From assembly GCF_965249985.1 (NCBI RefSeq), contig NZ_OZ252280.1: a stretch of 64,000 bases of DNA; one strand, given 5' to 3'. This document shows positions 17,530 through 29,392 of the stretch, one piece after another. Both the position numbers and the translations under genes were made by a program. The stretch is from Algiphilus sp022763315 (GTDB taxonomy: Bacteria > Pseudomonadota > Gammaproteobacteria > Nevskiales > Nevskiaceae). The notes beneath the pieces are model-generated. The model saw only the letters and a list, made by a program, of their open reading frames with translations, was not told the DNA's origin and ran no database searches. Within the stretch, counting starts at the first letter, position 1. Every line of letters begins with the position of its first letter.

Positions 17530-18047
17530 CGGCGGGCACGCGACCAGCGCGCGCCGGCAGGCAGGCCGGTCTGTGCCGCCACGCGGTGACCGTGGGCATG
17601 ACAGATGGCTGCGGCCAGTGCGTCGGTGGTGTCGAGTTCGTGGGCGCTCAGATCCATCGCCAAGAGTATGCCCACCATGTGCTGAACCTGCTCCTTCCGG
17701 GCGCGGCCATTGCCGACTACCCCCAGTTTGATCTGCGACGCGCTGTACTCCGAGACCGCCATATCGGCCGCACCGGCGCAGGCGAGCACCACCCCCCTCG
17801 CTTGACCCAGCATCAGTGCGCTGGCGGCATTCTTGGCGATGAAGACGCGTTCGATCGCCAGGATTGTGGGGCCATGCGTCTGGATCAGCGTCGTCAGTGC
17901 GGCGTGAATATGCCCGAGACGACCAGCGGGCTGCAGTCGCGGAGGTCGGATGACGCCCGCCGCCACGCAGCGCAGATTCTGGCCCTGCGCCTCCACGACG
18001 CCATAGCCGGTGACGCGCGATCCTGGGTCCACCCCCAAAATGCGCAC
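17526..18047 (-). CDS. ruvC: Holliday junction resolvase RuvC
   Basis: Nuclease of 173 residues that cuts Holliday junctions. The catalytic acids of the family are visible: Asp7 in MRILGVDPGSR, the Glu in LAIERVFIAKN, and the acidic pair in DTTDALAAAICHAHG near residue 140. The reading frame starts with a GTG at 18047, 12 bases after yebC. It forms a coupled unit with ruvA and ruvB. Confidence 0.97.
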   Translation of the reverse strand: MRILGVDPGSRVTGYGVVEAQGQNLRCVAAGVIRPPRLQPAGRLGHIHAALTTLIQTHGPTILAIERVFIAKNAASALMLGQARGVVLACAGAADMAVSEYSASQIKLGVVGNGRARKEQVQHMVGILLAMDLSAHELDTTDALAAAICHAHGHRVAAQTGLPAGARWSRARR

Positions 18048-18059
18048 GGACGGCCTCGC

Positions 18060-18812
18060 TTAGGACGCGCTCAGGGCGTCTTCGGAGAAGACAGCGTTGC
18101 TGTAGACGTTTTGCACGTCCTCCAGGTCATCCAGGCGTTCCAGCAGCTTCAACACTGATTCTGCCTGCTCACCACCCACCTCGATGGTCGTGGCCGGTCG
18201 CTCGGTGACATCTGCCTCTGCGACGGGGAAGCCCGCTTGCTCCAGGACTGTGCGCACTGCCTGAAAGCTTTCCGGCCGCGTCAACACATCCACGCTGCTG
18301 CCCTCATCGTCAACCACGACATCCTCCGCGCCGGCATCCAGGGCCGCTTCGAGCACGGCTTCCTCGGTGGTCTCTCCATCGAGCGCGATCTGGATCACGC
18401 CCTGGCGCGAGAACAAATAGGCTACGGAGCCGTCTGCGCCCAGGTTGCCGCCATGCTTGGAGAAGGCGTGGCGGACGTCCGCCACGGTGCGGTTCTGGTT
18501 GTCCGTCATGCAGTCGACCATGATGGCGATGCCACCTGGGGCATAGCCTTCGTAGCGGATCTCCTGGACATTGGCGCTATCGTCCTGGCCGCTGCCACGC
18601 TTGATGGCGCGCTCGATATTGTCCTTGGGCATGGACACGGCCAGCGCCTTGTCCACGGCCAGACGCAGCCGCGGATTGCCTTCCAGGTCACCGCCGCCGA
18701 GGCGGGCGGCGACGGTGATTTCCCGCACCAGCTTGGTAAACACCGCGCCGCGCTTCTTGTCCTGCGCGTTCTTGCGATGCTGGATATTGGACCATTTGGA
18801 ATGTCCGGCCAT
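18060..18812 (-). CDS. yebC: YebC/PmpR family regulatory protein
   Basis: A 250-residue protein of the YebC/TACO1 family, beginning MAGHSKWSNIQHRKNAQDKK, the diagnostic N-terminus. It also has the central segments GGGDLEGNPRLRLAVDKAL and FSKHGGNLGADGSVAYLF. Members bind DNA or act on ribosomes during translation of proline-rich stretches, and some regulate quorum sensing. It heads the ruv-tol-que array, as in Pseudomonas. Confidence 0.96.
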   Translation of the reverse strand: MAGHSKWSNIQHRKNAQDKKRGAVFTKLVREITVAARLGGGDLEGNPRLRLAVDKALAVSMPKDNIERAIKRGSGQDDSANVQEIRYEGYAPGGIAIMVDCMTDNQNRTVADVRHAFSKHGGNLGADGSVAYLFSRQGVIQIALDGETTEEAVLEAALDAGAEDVVVDDEGSSVDVLTRPESFQAVRTVLEQAGFPVAEADVTERPATTIEVGGEQAESVLKLLERLDDLEDVQNVYSNAVFSEDALSAS

Positions 18813-18835
18813 GGTTGCTACGGTCTCCGCCGATG

Positions 18836-19411
18836 CTAGAACTGGAGCCGCAGACCGACAATCGGGCTGTTGTCGCGCAAGTCGCTGCCGGACGCCTTGT
18901 CCACACCAGCGCGCACCTGACGATAGCCGGCATAGACTGACGCATTCCGGATGATTTCGTAATCGATGGTCAGCGCGGCATCGAGATAGGTATCGATATC
19001 GCCAAAGGCCAGCACTTCTGGGGCATAGAAGACGTAGCCGACCAGGCCGAGCCGGTTCAGCGCCGGAAGGCGGACGTCGAATTCGCCGCCGACCGAGACG
19101 GCGCCCCCGTCGGCGCCGCGCTGGTCAATGGCGGCGGCACGGAGGCCGATGCCCACATCGACATTGGCCGAACGCGCACCGGCGTCACCGCTGACCATCA
19201 GGCCAAGGTGGCCGACGTTGAGACGGGCGTCCTGGTCATCGGTATAGAGATAGCCGGCATCGTAGCGGGCGCCGTTGGTTTCGCCGAAACGAAGCGGCCC
19301 GGACAGTGCCGCGCGCACGGCATCGCTAGAAATATTGAGATCAAAGGTCTCGGCCTGCGCACCCGCGCTGGCAAGGCCGAGCATCAGGGCAAAAGCGATC
19401 TTCTTGAACAA
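18836..19411 (-). CDS. YfaZ-family outer-membrane protein
   Basis: A 191-residue exported protein. The signal peptide FKKIAFALMLGLASAGAQA is followed by alternating beta-strand-like segments and a C-terminal aromatic (NSPIVGLRLQF), typical of a small outer-membrane barrel. The segments TDDQDARLNVGHLGLMVSGD and VYAGYRQVRAGVDK resemble YfaZ proteins, whose role is unknown. The frame begins with a TTG at 19411, and AGGAG lies upstream at suitable spacing. It is 28 bases downstream of lpdA, and yebC follows after 23 bases. Confidence 0.75.
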   Translation of the reverse strand: MFKKIAFALMLGLASAGAQAETFDLNISSDAVRAALSGPLRFGETNGARYDAGYLYTDDQDARLNVGHLGLMVSGDAGARSANVDVGIGLRAAAIDQRGADGGAVSVGGEFDVRLPALNRLGLVGYVFYAPEVLAFGDIDTYLDAALTIDYEIIRNASVYAGYRQVRAGVDKASGSDLRDNSPIVGLRLQF

Positions 19412-19439
19412 TCAGGACTCCTGTTGGTGTGCGTCGTGA

Positions 19440-20885
19440 CTACTTGTTGCGCTTCTTGTTGACGGCGTGGATCGCCAGTCCATCCACAGACAAGATCGCC
19501 TCGTGGAAGGTTTCCGACAGCGTCGGGTGACTGTGCATCGTCAGCGCCACATCCTCGGTGGTGGCGCCGTACTCCAGCGCCAGAACCGCTTCTGCAAGCA
19601 GCTCGGAGACGTAGGGCCCACTCATGTGTACGCCCAGGATACGGTCGGTGGCGGCATCGGAGACCACGCGCACCAGGCCACTGGTCATTTCCAGTGCCTT
19701 GGCGCGGCCGTTGGCCGCAAAGGGCGCCTGGCCCACCTTGACCTCGTAGCCGGCTTCCTTGGCCTGCTTCTCGGACAGTCCGACCCAGGCGATCTCGGGA
19801 CTGGTGTAGATCACGCAAGGCACAGCGTTGTAATTGACCGCCGCACCCTTGTGGCCGGCGAGTTGCTCGGCCAGGACCACACCTTCTTCGATCCCCTTGT
19901 GGGCGAGCATCTGCCCGCCGATGACATCGCCGACGGCGTAGACATTGTCGAGGTTGGTGCGGTAATGCTCGTCCACCACCACGAAACCGCGCTCATCCAG
20001 CTTCAAGCCTGCGTCCTCGGCGCCCAGGCCGTCGGTGTTGGGGCCGCGGCCGACGGCAACGATGAGCTTGTCGACGTCCAGGTTGTGGCTTTCGTCCTTC
20101 TGTTCGTAGGTGACGGTGACCTTGGTCTTGAGAACCTTGGCGCCCGTGACCTTGGCATTGAGCTTGATGTCCAGTCCCTGCTTGCCGAACTGGCGCAGCG
20201 CATCCTTGCTGACCTGCGCATCCACCGCCGGCAGAAACTCCGGCATGGCTTCGAGAATGGTGACTTCGCTGCCGAGTCGGCTCCACACACTGCCAAGCTC
20301 GACGCCGATGACGCCGGCGCCAATGATGCCGAGCTTCTTCGGCACCTTGTCGAAATCGAGGGCATCCCAGGAATCGCAGACGCGGTCGCCATCGAAGGGC
20401 GCCACCTTTTTGAGCTCGACCGGTGAGGAACCGGTAGCGACCACGATGTGCTTGGCGCTCAGTTCACGGGCCTCGCCCTTGAGTGGCTGAAAACGGACCT
20501 TGCCATTGCCGGCCAGGCTACCGGTGCCTTCGAGACCTTCTACGCCATTGGCCTTGAATAGGGTCCGGATGCCGCCGGTGAGTTGGCCGGAGATATCGTT
20601 CTTGCGCTTCTGCATCTGGCCAAGATCGAAGCTCGCCTTGCCGACGTTGATGCCGTGTGTGGCGAATTCGTGCTGGGTGCGGTGGTAGAGCTCGCTCGAT
20701 TCGAGCAAGGCCTTGGAGGGAATGCATCCCGCGTTCAGGCAGGTGCCGCCAAAGGCGTGATTGCCGTCGCGATTCAGCCAGCCATCGATGCAGGCCACGG
20801 ACAGGCCCAGCTGGGCCGCGCGAATGGCGCAGGGGTAACCGGCTGGACCGCCGCCAATGACCACTACGTCGTAGGAATCGCTCAT
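19440..20885 (-). CDS. lpdA: Dihydrolipoamide dehydrogenase (E3)
   Basis: Flavoprotein of 481 residues that reoxidises the lipoyl groups of 2-oxoacid dehydrogenases with NAD. It has an N-terminal FAD-binding GGGPAGYPCAIRAAQLG and the redox-active disulfide in GGTCLNAGCIPSKALL. The NAD site is GIIGAGVIGVELGSVWSRLG, and the C-terminal interface contains the catalytic His-Glu region (TMHSHPTLSETFHEA). It probably serves the SucA/SucB complex encoded upstream, although a porin gene intervenes. A GGAGGT ribosome site precedes the ATG. Confidence 0.97.
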   Translation of the reverse strand: MSDSYDVVVIGGGPAGYPCAIRAAQLGLSVACIDGWLNRDGNHAFGGTCLNAGCIPSKALLESSELYHRTQHEFATHGINVGKASFDLGQMQKRKNDISGQLTGGIRTLFKANGVEGLEGTGSLAGNGKVRFQPLKGEARELSAKHIVVATGSSPVELKKVAPFDGDRVCDSWDALDFDKVPKKLGIIGAGVIGVELGSVWSRLGSEVTILEAMPEFLPAVDAQVSKDALRQFGKQGLDIKLNAKVTGAKVLKTKVTVTYEQKDESHNLDVDKLIVAVGRGPNTDGLGAEDAGLKLDERGFVVVDEHYRTNLDNVYAVGDVIGGQMLAHKGIEEGVVLAEQLAGHKGAAVNYNAVPCVIYTSPEIAWVGLSEKQAKEAGYEVKVGQAPFAANGRAKALEMTSGLVRVVSDAATDRILGVHMSGPYVSELLAEAVLALEYGATTEDVALTMHSHPTLSETFHEAILSVDGLAIHAVNKKRNK

Positions 20886-20943
20886 CGTGTCTTACCTCCG
20901 CCATCCAGGGTGCAAATCATTCGACATTATAGGACGCGCAAAG

Positions 20944-20970
20944 AAAAAGGCCGGTCGAGCCGGCCTTTTT
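20944..20970 (-). terminator. Rho-independent terminator after the porin gene
   Basis: An 11-bp perfect stem (AAAAAGGCCGG / CCGGCCTTTTT) with a five-base loop lies 20 bases past the porin stop and before lpdA. A tracts and T tracts on either side make it potentially bidirectional. It should uncouple lpdA from porin transcription, so lpdA needs its own promoter in 20886-20943. Confidence 0.9.
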
Positions 20971-20989
20971 CCGCACAAGCTGATCCGGC

Positions 20990-22096
20990 TTAGCGCAGGT
21001 TCAGATCGAAGCTGTAGGCCGCGCCGAGGGCGAGCGCCAGCGTACCGTCCGAGGACGGATTCTCATCGAAGTCGATGTAGCGCACACCGCCGTAGGTGTT
21101 CAGACCGTCCAGCACTTCATAGAAGGCGCCCACGGTGCCGCCGAAACCTTCGATGGCCGGACCGTCTTCCGGGAAGTTCAGGTAGCTGATCGCCGCCGCG
21201 ATGCGGAGCTTGGCATTCAACGGAATCGAGGCCGTGACCGAAGAATAGTGACGCGCATCTTCCTCGGTATCGACATCCACGTACTCGTAGTTGGCGCCCA
21301 GCGAGAAGCTGCCCAGATCATAGACACCCGAGACGCGGAAGCTGCTGCTCGGTCCCGGCGAACCGCCAACCGAGGGCACGGAGCCGTCGCTGGGGTCGCG
21401 GAAGGGCACGCCCACGGCGGACTCGTTCTCGATTTCGAGGTACTGCAGGCTGACCTCGAAGGCCTGATCGCGCATGGCGTTACCGGCATAGCTGACGCCG
21501 GCACCGTAGTCGTGATCGTTCTCCTGGCCGCGGTCGAGGTAGACGTTGCCGTTGAAGCTGAGGCCGCTGTAGTTGGCGGACTGCAGCTCGATGACGCGGT
21601 CGGAGAAGCCGTTGGTCAGGTTCGAAAAGCCGTAGTTGGCGCCTTGGCCACCGTAGGTGGAAGCGGTGCCGCTGAAGCCGGCCAGCGAGGTGTCATAGAA
21701 GGGATCGACGCGCTTGCCGGCGCGCGCGTAGGCGGCACGGAAACGGCCCACGGTCACACGGCCGTAGGGAGAATCGATACCCGCATAGAACTCGCGCACG
21801 AAGTCCTGGTTGGTGCTCTCCGTTTCGAAGGCGGCGCCATCGAAGTCGGAATCGGCGTTGTACATGTCCATGCCGCGCTCATACCGCAGGAAGCCGGTGT
21901 AGCCGCCTTCCGAAGCCGTAGCTTCCAGGCCCAGCCGCGAGGCGTTGTTATGCAGGTTGGTGTTGTCGTCGACATCGTTGTCGAAGTGGCTGGCGGAAAA
22001 GCCGACATGGCCGTCCAGCGTGACTTCGGTTTCCAGCGCCAAGGCTGGGGCAGCAAAAAGCACGAGGGCGCAGCCGCCCACGATCGAACGCTTCAT
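20990..22096 (-). CDS. Outer-membrane porin, Gram-negative general type
   Basis: A 368-residue exported barrel protein. The signal peptide (KRSIVGGCALVLFAAPALA) is followed by ETEVTLDGHVGFSASHFDND, then many short amphipathic strands with glycine/aromatic turns such as GFLRYERGMDMYNADSDFDG and YAGIDSPYGRVTVGRFRAAY. This is the pattern of 16-18-stranded diffusion porins. The last residues (SFDLNLR) do not end in the usual phenylalanine. A GGGAGAA ribosome site precedes the ATG. The substrate cannot be read from sequence. It is flanked by a strong terminator and by a large inverted repeat in its leader, so it is likely transcribed alone. Confidence 0.85.
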   Translation of the reverse strand: MKRSIVGGCALVLFAAPALALETEVTLDGHVGFSASHFDNDVDDNTNLHNNASRLGLEATASEGGYTGFLRYERGMDMYNADSDFDGAAFETESTNQDFVREFYAGIDSPYGRVTVGRFRAAYARAGKRVDPFYDTSLAGFSGTASTYGGQGANYGFSNLTNGFSDRVIELQSANYSGLSFNGNVYLDRGQENDHDYGAGVSYAGNAMRDQAFEVSLQYLEIENESAVGVPFRDPSDGSVPSVGGSPGPSSSFRVSGVYDLGSFSLGANYEYVDVDTEEDARHYSSVTASIPLNAKLRIAAAISYLNFPEDGPAIEGFGGTVGAFYEVLDGLNTYGGVRYIDFDENPSSDGTLALALGAAYSFDLNLR

Positions 22097-22126
22097 GATT
22101 TTCTCCCGGTACTTCTTCGTGTGTGC

Positions 22127-22167
22127 GATACCACCACGGCTCCTGGACCGTGAGCCGGGATGGTATC
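22127..22167. other. Long inverted repeat between sucB and the porin gene
   Basis: Outer arms GATACCA / TGGTATC and inner arms CGGCTC / GAGCCG fold into a stem-loop of about 40 bases. It lies 20 bases after the sucB stop and 31 bases before the porin ATG. There is no T tract on the minus strand, so it may be a weak terminator for sucB, or a leader element or operator for the porin. Confidence 0.45.
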
Positions 22168-22186
22168 TCCATTTTGTTACAGCGCG

Positions 22187-23455
<1,269 letters not shown>

Positions 23456-23499
23456 GTTTCGTCTCGCTCGGTCATTCTGGAAAAAATGTCGGGTCGCGC

Positions 23500-26367
<2,868 letters not shown>

Positions 26368-26411
26368 TGCCTGCTTCCTGCTGAATCCATGCGCGCGCTC
26401 AAGGCGCCACC

Positions 26412-27326
26412 TTAATTGCTGCTGGCCTGCTGCTTCTGGCCTTCCGCAAAGTGCTCTTCCACGCTGAGCTGGTGCAGGTAATTGCGGAACTGTTCGCCGA
26501 CCTCCGGGTGCTTGAGGGCGTACTCGACATTGGCCTGCAGATAGCCCAGCTTCGAGCCGCAGTCATAGCGCTTGCCCTCGAATTCGTAGGCCAGCACGGT
26601 CTGCTCCTGCATCATCTGGCTGATGGCGTCGGTGAGCTGAATCTCGCCGCCCTTGCCCGCCTGTGTGCGCTGCAGGATCTTGAAAATACGCGGGGTCAGA
26701 ATGTAGCGACCAACCACGGCGAGGTCCGACGGGGCGTCGTCGGGGTTGGGCTTTTCGACGATGCCTTTGATCTCACCCAGCCCCGGGCCGACCGGTTTCA
26801 GATCGACCACCCCGTAGCTGCCGATTTCGGAATGCGGTACGCGTTCGCAGGCCAGCACGCTGGTGCCGTACTCCTGGTAGACGCGGTGCATCTGGGCCAG
26901 GCAGGGGCGGAGCTTGCCGTCGATGAGGTCGTCGGCAAGGATGACGAAGAAGTCCTCGTCGCCCACCGCGGGCCAGGCGCACAGCACGGCATGGCCCAGA
27001 CCAAGCGCTTCGGCCTGACGGATGAAGATGCAGGTGATGCCCGGTGGAAGAATCTCCTGAACGATCTTGAGCAGTTCTTCCTTGCCGCGTTGTTCGAGCT
27101 CAGTTTCGAGCTCATAGGCCTTGTCGAAGTGATCCATGATGGAGTTCTTCGAACGGCCCGTGATGAAAACCAGTTCCTCGGCGCCAGCGCTGATGGCCTC
27201 GGAGACGGCGTACTGAATCAATGGCTTGTCGACCACCGGCAGCATTTCCTTGGCGCTGGCCTTGGTCGCCGGCAGAAAGCGTGTGCCCAGGCCGGCCACA
27301 GGGAAAACGGCTTTGCGAATCCGCAT
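26412..27326 (-). CDS. galU: UTP-glucose-1-phosphate uridylyltransferase
   Basis: A 304-residue nucleotidyltransferase making UDP-glucose for surface polysaccharides. It opens with KAVFPVAGLGTRFLPATKAS (nucleotide-binding loop), followed by KEMLPVVDKPLIQYAV, the GalU signature, and later GVVDLKPVGPGLGEIKGIVEKP. A GGGAG ribosome site is well placed before the ATG. It is the same strand as sucA, 44 bases upstream of it, and may be independent. Confidence 0.96.
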   Translation of the reverse strand: MRIRKAVFPVAGLGTRFLPATKASAKEMLPVVDKPLIQYAVSEAISAGAEELVFITGRSKNSIMDHFDKAYELETELEQRGKEELLKIVQEILPPGITCIFIRQAEALGLGHAVLCAWPAVGDEDFFVILADDLIDGKLRPCLAQMHRVYQEYGTSVLACERVPHSEIGSYGVVDLKPVGPGLGEIKGIVEKPNPDDAPSDLAVVGRYILTPRIFKILQRTQAGKGGEIQLTDAISQMMQEQTVLAYEFEGKRYDCGSKLGYLQANVEYALKHPEVGEQFRNYLHQLSVEEHFAEGQKQQASSN

Positions 27327-27396
27327 TCGGTAACTCCCTCTCCGCTCAGTTCATCATGACCGGCGCAGTGTACCGCGCTCGCTCAGAACGAGCCGA

Positions 27397-28425
27397 TTAG
27401 CCTTTGGGCGCATCCCCGGGCGTGGTCAGGGTCAGCCGAATCTGCTGCTGTGCGGAGGGATCGATCCGCGTCCGCGCGACGGGGTCATCGGCATTGCCAC
27501 CAGCCGTTCCCGAGGAGGACCAGCGCGCGCCGATCTCCAGTTCGCCATAGCTGTGCAAGGGCTGACCGGGCTGCAGTAAATGCTGGTCACCCAGAGCCAC
27601 TGTCATCGGGAAGCGGGGTGCGGGGATGCGGCGGGCAGCAATGGGCATGGGCGGTCCGTCGGCCTGTCGCGCGAACACGAACAGCACCCCACCCTGGGCC
27701 TCCACACCGGCATCAAGCTCCACCTGAATCGAGAAAGCCGGATGGGCCGTTGCCTGATTGGCGCTCGCGTCCTCGGCCGTTGGGTCGATGGAAGCAAGCC
27801 GTGCGCGCAACCGCTCCTGGGTTTGGGGGTCGAGCACGTTGGCGTCGAGGACCGCCTTCAGATGCGGTATCGCCGCTTGCGCCTCACCCTCCTGGATATA
27901 CAACGCCGCCAGCGTGTAATGCGCCCACATGTGCTGGGGCGCCACATCCAGCGCACGCAGTGCGCGCTGACGGGCGATGGCGCGTGATTCCGAGCCCGGC
28001 GGCGCGGTACCCATGCGCGCACGCGCTTCCGCTGCCAACAGGTCGGGGTCAGGCTCTTCGGTCAGCGTGTTGGCACGCGCGAAGGCCTCGACGGCGGCCT
28101 TCTGCTGGCCTGCCGCCTCACGCGCGCGACCCAGCAGGAAGTAGCCCTGCGCATCCGGCGCGTCAGCCAGCTCGCCTTCCAGATCGTTGGCCATGCCCGC
28201 CATGGCTGCGGCGGGATCCGTCTCGAAGAGGTCGATGCGCTGGGCGGTGCGGTGATTGTCGCTGAGCGTGTAATGCAGGGCGCTGCTCGCCAGCACGATC
28301 ACGCCGACAATAAGGCCGATGCGCAAGACCCGGGTAGCCGCGGGGTTGTGGCGAGCATGCCATATGGCCAGCAGGCTCACGAGGCCGCCAACGAACACGC
28401 CCAACGCCAGGATTGCAACGCTCAA
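27397..28425 (-). CDS. ccmI: Cytochrome c maturation protein CcmI (CycH)
   Basis: Membrane-anchored apocytochrome chaperone of 342 residues. Two N-terminal transmembrane helices (SVAILALGVFVGGLVSLLAI and ATRVLRIGLIVGVIVLASSAL) precede a TPR region (GYFLLGRAREAAGQQKAAVE ... MWAHYTLAALYIQEGEAQAA) and a C-terminal periplasmic domain. It presents apocytochrome c to CcmH and CcmF. The frame starts with a TTG at 28425 overlapping the ccmH stop by four bases (TTGA); no better start fits the first helix. Confidence 0.92.
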   Translation of the reverse strand: MSVAILALGVFVGGLVSLLAIWHARHNPAATRVLRIGLIVGVIVLASSALHYTLSDNHRTAQRIDLFETDPAAAMAGMANDLEGELADAPDAQGYFLLGRAREAAGQQKAAVEAFARANTLTEEPDPDLLAAEARARMGTAPPGSESRAIARQRALRALDVAPQHMWAHYTLAALYIQEGEAQAAIPHLKAVLDANVLDPQTQERLRARLASIDPTAEDASANQATAHPAFSIQVELDAGVEAQGGVLFVFARQADGPPMPIAARRIPAPRFPMTVALGDQHLLQPGQPLHSYGELEIGARWSSSGTAGGNADDPVARTRIDPSAQQQIRLTLTTPGDAPKG

Positions 28426-28868
28426 GACAGCTCCTCGTCCGCTTCGTCGTCTTCCGGTCCGGCGCGCCGCAATCGGCGCGCCAGAATGAACAGCGCAATC
28501 AGCAACAGCAGTGCCGGGCTTGCCCAGAGCAGATAGGTCTTCGGCTCCACTGCCGGCTTGTAGAGCACGAAGTCGCCGTAGCGTTCGCGCATATAGGTGC
28601 GGATCGCGTCATCACTGCGTCCCTCCAGGATCTGTTGCCGGACCTGGCGCTTCAGGTCGAGCGCGAGATCGGCATTGGATTCGGCAATGCTCTGGTTTTG
28701 ACACACCAGGCAACGCAACTCCGTCGTGAGCTGGTGGAAACGTTGCCGCTGTTCGGCGCTGAGGTCTTCATCGCCAATCGCGGCGAGCAGCGCGCCCGGA
28801 AGCATCATCACGCAGAGCACCGACAGCCAAATCCTCCGCATGGCCACGCCCTTCCCGGCGCCACTCAT
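28422..28868 (-). CDS. ccmH: Cytochrome c maturation thiol oxidoreductase CcmH
   Basis: A 148-residue membrane-anchored protein with a signal or anchor segment (IWLSVLCVMMLPGALLAAIG). The redox motif LRCLVCQNQSIAESNADLA (CxxC) is near residue 53. A C-terminal transmembrane helix (YLLWASPALLLLIALFILA) follows. It keeps apocytochrome cysteines reduced for haem ligation. It corresponds to the N-terminal half of E. coli CcmH, the other half being the separate ccmI. The start overlaps the ccmG stop by four bases. Confidence 0.95.
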   Translation of the reverse strand: MSGAGKGVAMRRIWLSVLCVMMLPGALLAAIGDEDLSAEQRQRFHQLTTELRCLVCQNQSIAESNADLALDLKRQVRQQILEGRSDDAIRTYMRERYGDFVLYKPAVEPKTYLLWASPALLLLIALFILARRLRRAGPEDDEADEELS

Positions 28869-29392
28869 GATGCGGGGCCTTTCAAGGCGGAGAGCCGGGG
28901 TTGCAGCTCATCGCGCAGATAGGCGTCGTCGACCGGGCCGACCTTCTTGTGGAGTACGGTATCGTCCGGACCGATCAGATAGGTCTCCGGTACGCCATAC
29001 ACCCCCCAGTCAATGGCGAAAGCGCCCTCCGGATCACGCAGCACCACGGCAAAGGGATTGCCGTGACGGTCCAACCAACGGGCGGCTGCGGAGGCTTCAT
29101 CCTTGTAGTTGACGCCGATGATGGTGACGCCACGTTCGGCCAATGCCATCAATTCCGGATGCTCCGCCAGGCAAGGTTGACACCAGCTCGCCCAGAAGTT
29201 CACCAGCCGGGGCTGCCCCTGGGCGGCGTTGAGCACGGCCGCGGCTTCGCTGTTTTCCGGTGCGGGCAGGCTCGGCGCCGCCTTCCCGATCATCGGCGAC
29301 GGCAGGGCACGATCCATGTCCTGCATCCCTGCGTAGAGCAGAACCACGAGTGCGCCAAGCGCCAGCAGCGGAATCCAGATGTGTGCGCGCAT
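28865..29392 (-). CDS. ccmG: Thiol:disulfide oxidoreductase CcmG (DsbE)
   Basis: Membrane-tethered thioredoxin-fold protein of 175 residues, with an N-terminal anchor (IWIPLLALGALVVLLYAG) and the active site NFWASWCQPCLAEHPELM. The acidic and GVYGVPETYLIGPDDTV segments are typical of DsbE. It reduces apocytochrome c or CcmH. The ATG at 29392 shares a base with the ccmF stop (TGATG). A TTG one codon upstream is also possible. Confidence 0.95.
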   Translation of the reverse strand: MRAHIWIPLLALGALVVLLYAGMQDMDRALPSPMIGKAAPSLPAPENSEAAAVLNAAQGQPRLVNFWASWCQPCLAEHPELMALAERGVTIIGVNYKDEASAAARWLDRHGNPFAVVLRDPEGAFAIDWGVYGVPETYLIGPDDTVLHKKVGPVDDAYLRDELQPRLSALKGPAS

